Position numbers and translations under genes: made by a program. From CAZUXE01 sp964624585 (lineage in GTDB: Bacteria > Hydrothermota > Tepidihabitantia > B3-TA06): a DNA stretch of 27,181 nucleotides. The DNA is taken from the NCBI GenBank assembly GCA_964624585.1, contig CAZUXE010000019.1, positions 1-27,181 of the forward strand, in the 5' to 3' direction. Within the stretch, counting starts at the first letter, position 1, and every line of letters begins with the position of its first letter. The notes beneath the pieces were generated by a model. The model saw nothing but the letters and a program-made list of their open reading frames with translations. It was not told the DNA's origin and searched no databases. Shown here piece after piece: positions 9,107-16,180 of the stretch.

Positions 9107-9134
9107 ATGTTATTCAAATAAGCTCTCTGGTCAA
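9107..9134 (-). promoter_or_regulatory. Promoter of the 8255-9100 lipoprotein, leaderless
   Basis: Minus strand: TTGACC (9134-9129), 16 bases, TAACAT (9112-9107), then 6 bases to ATG 9100. It is divergent from the rnfE promoter about 80 bases away. Confidence 0.65.
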
Positions 9135-9214
9135 GGGGGAGTAATTCATATCATTTGCTTTATAGAAGATAGACGGTATTCATTCGTTTGTATTAAAGCT
9201 GAAGGCGCAAGGTC

Positions 9215-9242
9215 TTGACAACTAAGGCGGTTATAGTATAAT
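9215..9242 (+). promoter_or_regulatory. Promoter of rnfEAB, leaderless
   Basis: Consensus TTGACA (9215-9220), 16 bases, consensus TATAAT (9237-9242), then 7 bases to ATG 9250. Both hexamers are perfect. The transcript should start at or one base before the start codon. This is the cleanest leaderless promoter in the window and shows that rnfE is the first gene of its unit. Confidence 0.85.
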
Positions 9243-9249
9243 CGCAACG

Positions 9250-9948
9250 ATGAATGCTGAAGGTAAAATTTCTGCTCAGCCGGAAGAAACTCCTATGGAG
9301 TTAGCTCCGCCTGAGGAAGCTATGCAGGAAGCCAATAAAAATAAAGGCGACTCGAATTGGCAAATTTTTTCAAAAGGTATAATAGCTGAAAATCCGGTAA
9401 TTATACTTATGCTCGGCCTATGCCCTGTTCTTGCTACTTCGGTAGATGCCCCTACTGCTACAGGTATGTCTATTGCAGTAATGTTTGTGCTTCTTATGTC
9501 TAATATAGTTGTATCTCTTTTAAGAAAAGTTATTCCAAATGAAATACGAATACCCATTTTCATTGTAATTATTGCTACTTTTGTTACTGTTATTAAGTAT
9601 TTTATGGAAGCCTATCAACCGGATTTATACAAGGCTTTGGGTATTTTTCTTCCTTTAATTGTAGTAAACTGCATCGTATTAGGGCGTGCAGAAGGTTTTG
9701 CCTACCAGAATAATCCTTGGAAATCTATACTGGACGCTTTGGGTAAATCAATAGGTTTTGCTTTGGCCATAATTATTATGGGTTCAATTCGTGAAATATT
9801 AGGTAATGGCACCTGGTTTACTTTGAAGTTAACTCCGGCGGGGTTCCGTGAGAATCCTGTATTGTTTTTTGTATTGGCTCCTGGAGCTTTTTTGGTAATA
9901 GGCTTACTTAAAGCTGCGGTAAACAAGATTTTTGCAAAGGAAAGCTAA
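9250..9948 (+). CDS. rnfE: Rnf electron transport complex subunit E
   Basis: A 232-residue membrane subunit of the Rnf complex, which couples ferredoxin:NAD+ electron transfer to Na+ or H+ pumping. Residues from WQIFSKGIIAENPV onward follow the RnfE/NqrD family, with GLCPVLA and NCIVLGRAE supplying the two cysteines that, by homology, co-ligate a [2Fe-2S] cluster with RnfA in mid-membrane. About six helices follow. Unusual is an acidic, Pro/Glu-rich N-terminal extension of about 35 residues before the family core. The start is fixed by the leaderless promoter, so the extension should be real. The gene is followed directly by rnfA. Confidence 0.92.
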   Translation: MNAEGKISAQPEETPMELAPPEEAMQEANKNKGDSNWQIFSKGIIAENPVIILMLGLCPVLATSVDAPTATGMSIAVMFVLLMSNIVVSLLRKVIPNEIRIPIFIVIIATFVTVIKYFMEAYQPDLYKALGIFLPLIVVNCIVLGRAEGFAYQNNPWKSILDALGKSIGFALAIIIMGSIREILGNGTWFTLKLTPAGFRENPVLFFVLAPGAFLVIGLLKAAVNKIFAKES

Positions 9949-10587
9949 ATGGATCAAAATTTATTGGCCCTTTTATTTGGTGCTATATTTGTAAATAACA
10001 TAATTCTTATGCGCTTTCTGGGTCTTTGCCCCTTTTTCGGGGTATCTACCCGGCTTTCCACAGCCATTGGTATGAGTGGTGCAGTGTTATTTGTTATGAC
10101 ATTTGCAACCTGGATTACATGGGGAGTGTATCGACTTTTACTTGCTCCGGGTTCAATATTGCTTGCGGGTCTGCTTCCGCAAACGCTTTTCCCTCAAGGA
10201 CTGGTTTTTCTTGAAACTGTAAGTTTTATTCTTATTATTGCTTCTCTTGTACAGTTGCTTGAGATGTTTTTGAAGAAGTTCGTTCCCGTACTTTATTCCT
10301 CTCTGGGGATTTATCTTCCTCTAATTACAACAAATTGCGCTATTCTGGGTGTGGCAATTATTGTGGCAGATAACAACTATAGCTTTGTGAGTGGGACGGT
10401 TTTTGCTGTTGGTACCTCAATCGGCTTTGCACTGGTAATGATTCTTTTTGCCGCCTTACGGGAACGTTTGGAGCTTGCTCCTATTTCCAAATCCTTTAAG
10501 GGATACCCCATTGCGTTTATAGCAGCGTCTTTAATTTCAATAGCCTTCTTGGGCTTTACAAATATGTTTGGGATTTCACCGTCATAA
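9949..10587 (+). CDS. rnfA: Rnf electron transport complex subunit A
   Basis: A 212-residue membrane subunit, partner and inverted-topology relative of RnfE. LGLCPFFG near residue 25 and TTNCAILGVA carry the paired cysteines expected to share the membrane [2Fe-2S] cluster with RnfE. It is slightly longer than the usual 190-195 residues because of an extended loop around GSILLAGLLPQTLFPQG. The ATG follows the rnfE stop at once; AAAGGA (9936-9941) is a plausible Shine-Dalgarno. The stop overlaps the rnfB start by one base (TAATG). Confidence 0.93.
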   Translation: MDQNLLALLFGAIFVNNIILMRFLGLCPFFGVSTRLSTAIGMSGAVLFVMTFATWITWGVYRLLLAPGSILLAGLLPQTLFPQGLVFLETVSFILIIASLVQLLEMFLKKFVPVLYSSLGIYLPLITTNCAILGVAIIVADNNYSFVSGTVFAVGTSIGFALVMILFAALRERLELAPISKSFKGYPIAFIAASLISIAFLGFTNMFGISPS

Positions 10588-11600
10588 TGGGTACTACAAT
10601 TATTATTGCAGCTTTGCTGACGCTTGGAGGATTAGGATTACTAATGGTAGTTATTTTGGTAATTGCCAATAGTAAACTGGCGGTAAAACCTAATCCTTTA
10701 GTTGAAAATATTCGTAGCATTTTGCCTGGCGCTAACTGTGGCGGATGCGGTTATCCAGGATGCGATGCCTTTGCTGATGCAATTGCTAAAGGTGACGCTC
10801 CTCCAGATGGTTGTCCGGTTGGTGGCCCTTCGCTTGCTGAAGGTATAGGTGAAATTATGGGGCTAGAAGTTGGTGTAGGTGAACCTCAAGTTGCCTTTAT
10901 TATGTGTCAGGGCGGAAATAATATTGTAGCTCAATTAGCTGAATACAAAGGAATTTCCACCTGTCGTGCGGCAAATCTTATTGCTGGCGGAACTAAGGCC
11001 TGTAAGTACGGATGTTTAGGATACGGTGATTGTGCAGCCGTATGTCCTTTTGATGCAATCCATATGGATTCTAACGGCCTTCCTGTTGTTGATAAAGAAA
11101 AGTGTACTGGATGTGGTATCTGCGTTCGAACATGCCCCAAGAACGTAATTAGACTTATTCCTATATCAAAAGAAGTGGTTTTAGCTTGTAATTCTCTTGA
11201 AAAAGGTAAGGCTGTACGTGAAGTTTGCAAAATAGGTTGCCACGCTTGTTCTATTTGTGTTAAGATGTGTTCTTATGGCGCTTTAGAGATGGTAAACAAT
11301 CTACCAGTTATGGATTTTGACAAATGTGTTGACTGCGGTATTTGTTACGCTAAGTGTCCTGTTAAATCATCTTATGTGGATTTTGCCCTACCGCGTCCTA
11401 AGGCCTATATTGAACCATCAAAATGTAATGGTAACCATGCCTGCGCTTTAGCCTGTAAGTTTAAGGCTATTGAAGGCGATAAAGGCGATGTGCATACAGT
11501 TATTCAAGATAAATGTGTAGGGTGTGGTGAATGCGTAAAGGCTTGTCCTACAGGCGCTTGCAGTCAACCAGTGAAAATAGCTGCGTCAGTTGTTGCCTGA
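10587..11600 (+). CDS. rnfB: Rnf electron transport complex subunit B, polyferredoxin
   Basis: A 337-residue ferredoxin-oxidising subunit. One N-terminal helix (about 4-27) anchors it. Next comes the Rnf-specific 4Fe-4S domain with C51, C54, C59 and C76, then three ferredoxin-like pairs: CKYGCLGYGDCAAVCP (139-154) with CTGCGICVRTCP (173-184), CHACSICVKMC (218-228) with CVDCGICYAKCP (247-258), and CNGNHACALAC (280-290) with CVGCGECVKACP (310-321). This suggests up to seven clusters, like the long RnfB of acetogens and clostridia rather than the short proteobacterial form. The fifth ferredoxin motif is CX5CX3C, so its cluster may lack a ligand. Last gene of the unit. Confidence 0.93.
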   Translation: MGTTIIIAALLTLGGLGLLMVVILVIANSKLAVKPNPLVENIRSILPGANCGGCGYPGCDAFADAIAKGDAPPDGCPVGGPSLAEGIGEIMGLEVGVGEPQVAFIMCQGGNNIVAQLAEYKGISTCRAANLIAGGTKACKYGCLGYGDCAAVCPFDAIHMDSNGLPVVDKEKCTGCGICVRTCPKNVIRLIPISKEVVLACNSLEKGKAVREVCKIGCHACSICVKMCSYGALEMVNNLPVMDFDKCVDCGICYAKCPVKSSYVDFALPRPKAYIEPSKCNGNHACALACKFKAIEGDKGDVHTVIQDKCVGCGECVKACPTGACSQPVKIAASVVA

Positions 11601-11632
11601 ATTCTTAATAAAGCATAAAAAATATAAACTGC

Positions 11633-11661
11633 TTGACAAAAAAGGCTAAGAAGAGTGTACT
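11633..11661 (+). promoter_or_regulatory. Orphan promoter after rnfB
   Basis: TTGACA (11633-11638), 17 bases, TGTACT (11656-11661; four of six). No start codon lies 5-8 bases after it, unlike the other promoters here. The first ATG is at 11700 and opens only 15 codons. It may have served a native gene now lost. Confidence 0.35.
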
Positions 11662-11803
11662 GCGGGTAAAATATCTTACAAGTTTTTGCCTAATTATTTA
11701 TGAGGGATAAAAATAAGAAGTTTCCCAAAATTTTTCATTATTCTTAATAGTTAAACGATATTTTCTGGGATATTTTTTATACATATACTTCCAAGGATAT
11801 TAA

Positions 11804-12001
11804 CATCTCACTACGTATGATAATATTTTCCAGAAACATCGTCTAATAGCGAACGCTTACATCAAACTTTATGAAATAGATTTACGTTCAGCTATAAATA
11901 CCATTCCAGAGATTAATTTTGATGATGAAAATGATAATAAAAGCTATTATTCACAATTTATTATTGGAAATTTTATTTGCTTGACTATTATTTATTTTTA
12001 G
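11804..12001 (+). pseudogene. Possible gene remnant, 65 codons, no start
   Basis: An open frame bounded by TAA (11801-11803) and TAG (11999-12001) with no ATG, GTG or TTG near its beginning. The translation has ordinary protein composition (for example AYIKLYEIDLRSAINTIPEI) rather than the low-complexity look of random AT-rich DNA. I do not recognise it. It could be the 3' remnant of an older gene of the island, or chance. Its end overlaps the methylase promoter. Confidence 0.25.
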
Positions 12002-12008
12002 ATAAACT
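11981..12008 (+). promoter_or_regulatory. Promoter of the nuclease-methylase gene
   Basis: TTGACT (11981-11986), 16 bases, TAAACT (12003-12008). The coding start is 49 bases beyond, so this transcript has a leader of roughly 42 bases, with no clear Shine-Dalgarno but an A-rich run right before the ATG. Confidence 0.5.
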
Positions 12009-12057
12009 TATTATGTAAGAGTACCGTATGTTATAAACAATTATTAGTAAGTTAAAA

Positions 12058-14277
12058 ATGAGCTATTTGGGAGGGATTGAAAATAAGGGAATTAAAGTGG
12101 ATATTATACAAAAAGGAATAGAGCAAGGGTTAATAAGTTTTGACGAAGAAAAGAAGTATATCACCTATGTTCATCAAAATAAAAAAAGAAATTATACTAA
12201 TCCAGAAGAACAAGTTCAAGCAGAAACATTTGTAACACTTGTATTTTCATACGGATATCTTGTTGAAAGAATAAGACAATTTGTTACTGTAAAAATGGGG
12301 TCTTCTTCTAAAGAAGCAGATATAATCGTTTACAAAGATGATGAATGCACAGAACCACTAATAATTGTTGAATGTAAAAAAAGTGATATTTCTGAACTTG
12401 AATTTATTCAAGCAGTTAAACAAGCAGCGTCATATGCTTATGCTCTATCGGGAACAATAAAATATCTTTGGGTTACATCAGGTATTAAAAACGAATATTT
12501 TTTAATCGACAAGGAAAGTAATGAAAAACAAACTATTCCTGATATTCCAAGATTTGGTGTTACAGAAATTCAAAAATATAAATATGCAAAAGGCGGTAGA
12601 AAAGCAAACGAAGACCCACAAGATGACCCGATTAAACAAAAATATTTTGAACTTGAAGTAATCAGCGAAGATGAATTGACACGAAGATTTAAACAAGCTC
12701 ATAATTCACTTTGGGCAGGTGGTGAACTTAACCCTTCAGAAGCATTTGACGAACTTGATAAATTAATCTTTTGTAAAATTTGGGACGAACGCAAACCAAG
12801 AAAAAACGGAGACCCTTACGATTTTCAAATATTTAACGAATCAATTCCCAAAAATGCTTCAAACGAACAACGAAAGAAAATAGAAGAAAAAATATCACAA
12901 GAACTTTACAAAAGAATTATTAATCTTTATGCGGAAGGGAAAAAGAAAGACCCCGAAGTTTTTAAAGACGACATAAGATTAAATCATCAAAAAGTTAAAA
13001 CGGTAGTTGGTTACCTTGAAAGTATCAGTTTAAGCGAAACAGACCTTGATAGTAAAGGAAAGGCTTTTGAAACATTTATGGGTTCTTATTTTAGGGGTGA
13101 TTTCGGGCAGTATTTTACACCAAGAAATATAGTAAAATTTATTGTTCATTCTTTACCAATAAAAAACGACAGTAGAGTTTTAGATACTTCTTGCGGTAGT
13201 GGTGGTTTTTTGCTTTATGCACTTGATAAAATAAGAAGTAAGGCAAATGAATATTACAAAGAAAAAACGATTAAACATTATAATTATTGGCACGACTTTG
13301 CAGAAAAAAAACTTTTCGGGATTGAAATAAATGAACAAATTGCCCGAACTGCAAAAATGAATATGATAATTCACGATGACGGACACACAAATGTTGTTGC
13401 ATCAGACGGATTATTACAGGATGAAGCAATACAGCAAAAAACAGGAAATCAAGAATTTAAATATAATAGTTTTGATTTTATCATTACAAATCCACCTTTT
13501 GGCAGTAGTGTAAAACAAACTGAAAAGGCATATCTACACCTATACAAGCTAGGCAATAAAGAATTGAACTGGCTTGATACAAAAAATAGTGGCGTGCAGG
13601 GTAGACCAAATCAAAACACTGAAATTTTGTTTATAGAGCAAGCGTATTATTTTTTAGATAAAGGTGGTTTTCTTGCAATTGTTATTCCCGACGGTATTTT
13701 AACAAATAGCAGTTTGCAATATGTTCGTGATAAAATAGAACAATGGTTTAGAATTGTAGCAGTTGTTTCTATGCCACAAACAGCTTTTGCTCATAAAGGA
13801 GCTGGTGTAAAAAGTTCTGTATTGTTTTTACGTAAGTGGAGCAATGATAAAACTCAACAAATTGAAAATAAGAAAAAAGAAATTCAAAATAGAATAAAAG
13901 AAGAAAACGAATATCTTAAAAAAGTAAGTGAACTTGAAAAAGAGAAAAAACGAATAATTAAAGAACACGAAGGATTTGAAAACACAACAGGCGAAACCGA
14001 TAAAAAAGCCATAGAAAAAACACAGTTATTTAAAGATTGGAAAAAAGAAATTTCAGACTTGTATAATCAAAAAATCAATGATTTGAAAGATGAATTAACT
14101 GATTTGTTTATTGAAGCCAAACAAAAAGAATTGGACGATTATCAAATATTTATGGCAATAGCCGAAGATATTGGTTATGACGCAACAGGTAAGCCAACAG
14201 GCAATAACGAGTTAGAAGTTATAGAGAAAGAATTGAATAGATTTATTGATTATATCATTGAAAACGAAGAAGTGTAA
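12058..14277 (+). CDS. Fused PD-(D/E)XK nuclease and N6-adenine DNA methylase
   Basis: A 739-residue restriction-modification protein. Residues about 48-165 form a type I HsdR-like N-terminal nuclease domain: PEE (49-51), D88 in EADIIVY, the E105-C106-K107 of VECKK, and QAASY (122-126, the QxxxY motif). The rest is an HsdM-type methylase: FGQYFTPRNIVKFIV (349-363), AdoMet motif I DTSCGSGGF (376-384) and catalytic motif NPPF (478-481). A charged coiled coil (about 600-640) precedes the C terminus. No helicase motif exists here or next door, so this is not a type I HsdR. It is followed after two bases by hsdS. The nearest characterised layout I know is BcgI-like type IIB. Arg codons are mostly AGA/CGA, unlike the CGT-rich neighbours, suggesting transfer. 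Confidence 0.88.
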   Translation: MSYLGGIENKGIKVDIIQKGIEQGLISFDEEKKYITYVHQNKKRNYTNPEEQVQAETFVTLVFSYGYLVERIRQFVTVKMGSSSKEADIIVYKDDECTEPLIIVECKKSDISELEFIQAVKQAASYAYALSGTIKYLWVTSGIKNEYFLIDKESNEKQTIPDIPRFGVTEIQKYKYAKGGRKANEDPQDDPIKQKYFELEVISEDELTRRFKQAHNSLWAGGELNPSEAFDELDKLIFCKIWDERKPRKNGDPYDFQIFNESIPKNASNEQRKKIEEKISQELYKRIINLYAEGKKKDPEVFKDDIRLNHQKVKTVVGYLESISLSETDLDSKGKAFETFMGSYFRGDFGQYFTPRNIVKFIVHSLPIKNDSRVLDTSCGSGGFLLYALDKIRSKANEYYKEKTIKHYNYWHDFAEKKLFGIEINEQIARTAKMNMIIHDDGHTNVVASDGLLQDEAIQQKTGNQEFKYNSFDFIITNPPFGSSVKQTEKAYLHLYKLGNKELNWLDTKNSGVQGRPNQNTEILFIEQAYYFLDKGGFLAIVIPDGILTNSSLQYVRDKIEQWFRIVAVVSMPQTAFAHKGAGVKSSVLFLRKWSNDKTQQIENKKKEIQNRIKEENEYLKKVSELEKEKKRIIKEHEGFENTTGETDKKAIEKTQLFKDWKKEISDLYNQKINDLKDELTDLFIEAKQKELDDYQIFMAIAEDIGYDATGKPTGNNELEVIEKELNRFIDYIIENEEV

Positions 14278-14279
14278 TT

Positions 14280-15680
14280 ATGTTTGAATTAAGTCCGCAT
14301 ATAGATAAAAATAAAATATTCTTGGTTAATCTTTCGGAAATTGAAGGTGTGTTAAGTCCTTTATTCTTTAAATCTAAACCTATACCGCTAAAATATAATC
14401 AGAAATTAAAAAAGATTGCAAATATTAATCCTATACGAAATAAACCTGTCTTTAATGATAAAGATTTAGTGCCTTATGTTGGATTACCAGAAACAGATGA
14501 ACATACAAGAGAAATAACAAGTATTGTTTTAAGACCATATAAAGAAGTTAAAGGAAGAAATATAATATATCCTAATGATATACTTTTTGCAAGAATTGAG
14601 CCAAGTATCTTTAACCAGAAATATATTTTTGCAGGAGATTTGAAAGGTTATGATTTTGCATTTACATCAACAGAATTTTATATAATTGAACAAAAATCAA
14701 TTGACATAAAATACATTTTTCATTTATTATTTTCAGATTATATTTTTAACCAAATTAAAGGTAAAACAACAGGTTCAACTGGAAGAAGAAGATTAGATTT
14801 AGAAGCATTTAAAAATATTGAAGTTCCGGTAATAGATGAATATAAACAAATAATAGACCTATACGAAACCGCCTACCAAACCAAACAACAAAAAGAAGCC
14901 AAAGCCGAACAATTACTAAATAATATTGACGACTATTTGCTTGGTGAACTTGGTATTACTTTACCCGAAAAAGATAATTCGCTTGAAAACAGAATGTTTA
15001 AAGTGAATTTTAGTGAGATTACTGGTGAGAGGTTTGATTGTGATTACTACCAAATTTATTATAAAAATTTAGAAAAATCTATTGAAAATTGCACATTTGA
15101 TGTAATCCAAATAAAAGATGTAGTTTCTTTCATCGGTAGTGGTAAAACACCTGCATCTACTGATTATTCAGATACACCAACAGATTTTCCAATAATAAAA
15201 GCAGGTAGTTATACCGATGAATTCATAGATTTAAATAAAGTTGATTATACTACAATAAAACCAACTATTTATGCTAAAAAAGGTGATATATTTATATTAT
15301 CAGCAGCTCATCAAGCAGAATATGTAGGGAAACAAATAAAATATTTAGATGATATTCCAGAACAGAAAACAAGTTTTGTTGGTGAGTTAATTTGCATTAG
15401 AGCAAATACCTTAACAATAAATTCAGTTTACTTATTTTCATTATTAAATCTAAATATTTATAAAACCTTGCTTAACAGAGAAAAGACAGGACAAACATCT
15501 CATATCTACGCAAAGGATATTAAGAATATTTTTATTCCTAAACCACGAATCGAAAAACAAAATGAAATAGCGGAACATATAAAAGAAATAAGAGAACAAG
15601 CTAAACAATTAAAATCAGAAGCAAAAGAAGTTTTGGAACAAGCTAAACAAGAAGTAGAAAAAATGATATTGGGTAAATAA
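14280..15680 (+). CDS. hsdS: Type I-like restriction specificity subunit (HsdS)
   Basis: A 466-residue DNA-recognition subunit that directs the upstream nuclease-methylase to a probably bipartite site. It has two target-recognition domains. The first contains NDILFARI (99-106) and GSTGRRRLDLEAFKNI (165-180). The second contains SGKTPAST (287-294), KKGDIFIL (333-340) and GQTSHIYAKDIKNIFIPKP (404-422). Each is followed by a helical spacer: KQQKEAKAEQLLNNI (202-216) and the C-terminal helix rich in Lys, Glu and Gln (about 434-462). Both halves are complete, with no frameshift. It shares the AT-rich, AGA-favouring composition of the methylase gene. The two domains differ, so the target should be asymmetric. 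Confidence 0.9.
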   Translation: MFELSPHIDKNKIFLVNLSEIEGVLSPLFFKSKPIPLKYNQKLKKIANINPIRNKPVFNDKDLVPYVGLPETDEHTREITSIVLRPYKEVKGRNIIYPNDILFARIEPSIFNQKYIFAGDLKGYDFAFTSTEFYIIEQKSIDIKYIFHLLFSDYIFNQIKGKTTGSTGRRRLDLEAFKNIEVPVIDEYKQIIDLYETAYQTKQQKEAKAEQLLNNIDDYLLGELGITLPEKDNSLENRMFKVNFSEITGERFDCDYYQIYYKNLEKSIENCTFDVIQIKDVVSFIGSGKTPASTDYSDTPTDFPIIKAGSYTDEFIDLNKVDYTTIKPTIYAKKGDIFILSAAHQAEYVGKQIKYLDDIPEQKTSFVGELICIRANTLTINSVYLFSLLNLNIYKTLLNREKTGQTSHIYAKDIKNIFIPKPRIEKQNEIAEHIKEIREQAKQLKSEAKEVLEQAKQEVEKMILGK

Positions 15681-15712
15681 TAAAATGTATATAGAGTTGC
15701 TTTTTTTAATAA

Positions 15713-16066
15713 TGGAGGCGGCGGGAATTGAACCCGCGTCCGAAGAGTTCAGCAGTTAAGCGCTACATGGTTAGTCACAGATTAAATTCTCGTCCCTTCG
15801 CTGCCCTGTGACCGGCCACTAGGGGACAAGCTATCTAAAAAATCCGTTCCCTGTCGATAGCATCCCAGGAACTTTACCCAATCTAAAAATTCGCCAGCGT
15901 TAAACCGAAAGGGTAAAATTTAGCGCTGACGTCGCGGCTTAATTAAGCTGCGAGTGCGTAACTGTTATTGGCAGTTATTTGTCCCCTCGAATGATTTACG
16001 AGATTACGAGGGCTCCTCGCCATGCTCTTTTCCGCCTCAATCACTCCGTCGAAGCCGTTCGCCCCC
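15713..16066 (-). ncRNA. ssrA: Transfer-messenger RNA (tmRNA)
   Basis: The RNA rescues stalled ribosomes together with SmpB and tags the unfinished peptide. The 5' end GGGGGCGAACGGCTTCGACG and the 3' T-arm GCGGGTTCAATTCCCGC are diagnostic. The acceptor stem GGGGGCG/CGCCTCC has the G3.U70 wobble that specifies alanine. The tag frame is at 15943-15972. The encoded 3' end is the discriminator A (15713); the next bases are TTA, so CCA is not encoded and must be added by tRNA nucleotidyltransferase. The one-piece layout is standard. Length is about 354 bases. No terminator is visible downstream. Confidence 0.97.
15943..15972 (-). other. tmRNA tag-peptide reading frame
   Basis: Resume codon GCC followed by AAT AAC AGT TAC GCA CTC GCA GCT and TAA, giving ANNSYALAA. 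The YALAA end is the usual ClpXP-type degradation signal. At nine residues it is on the short side. The bases TAACT before the resume codon match the position of the SmpB-dependent frame-setting region. Confidence 0.92.
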
Positions 16067-16142
16067 AATTTCAGGTGGGGTAAAGGAATAATTAGGCTTT
16101 CAAGATTTTCCCCAATTGTCCAATACTAAAATCTGAGTATTA

Positions 16143-16170
16143 ATTATAGATGCAGGAGGGCTGTAGTCAA
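16143..16170 (-). promoter_or_regulatory. Promoter of ssrA
   Basis: Minus strand: TTGACT (16170-16165), 16 bases, consensus TATAAT (16148-16143). Transcription would begin near 16136, giving a 5' precursor of about 70 bases to be removed by RNase P at 16066. The -35 lies 11 bases past the comEC stop codon. Confidence 0.8.
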
Positions 16171-16180
16171 GGCAGTTGGC

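Larger units (their letters stand above)
11601..12057 (+). other. Gene-poor stretch between rnfB and the R-M module
   Basis: About 457 very AT-rich bases with no convincing gene. It holds an orphan promoter (11633-11661), a 15-codon open frame from ATG 11700, an unstarted open frame (11804-12001) and the promoter of the methylase gene. GATATT occurs three times between about 11759 and 11800. I see no terminator, tRNA or repeat array. It looks like a scar where native sequence meets acquired DNA. Confidence 0.5.

Noticed and set aside
12013..12018. Start-stop pair ATG-TAA four bases after the methylase -10
   Set aside because: It would be a minimal leaderless start-stop frame like a regulatory element, but a single case in AT-rich DNA is easily chance.
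11601..12057. Left attachment site copying the ssrA 3' end
   Set aside because: I looked for a repeat of the GGCGGGAATTG block or neighbouring ssrA bases at the left side of the R-M module and found none; only weak AT-rich similarity (TAATAAA) is shared with 15678-15700.
14280..15680. Phase-variable or inverting hsdS
   Set aside because: No second hsdS fragment, inverted repeat or recombinase is present, and the reading frame is intact.
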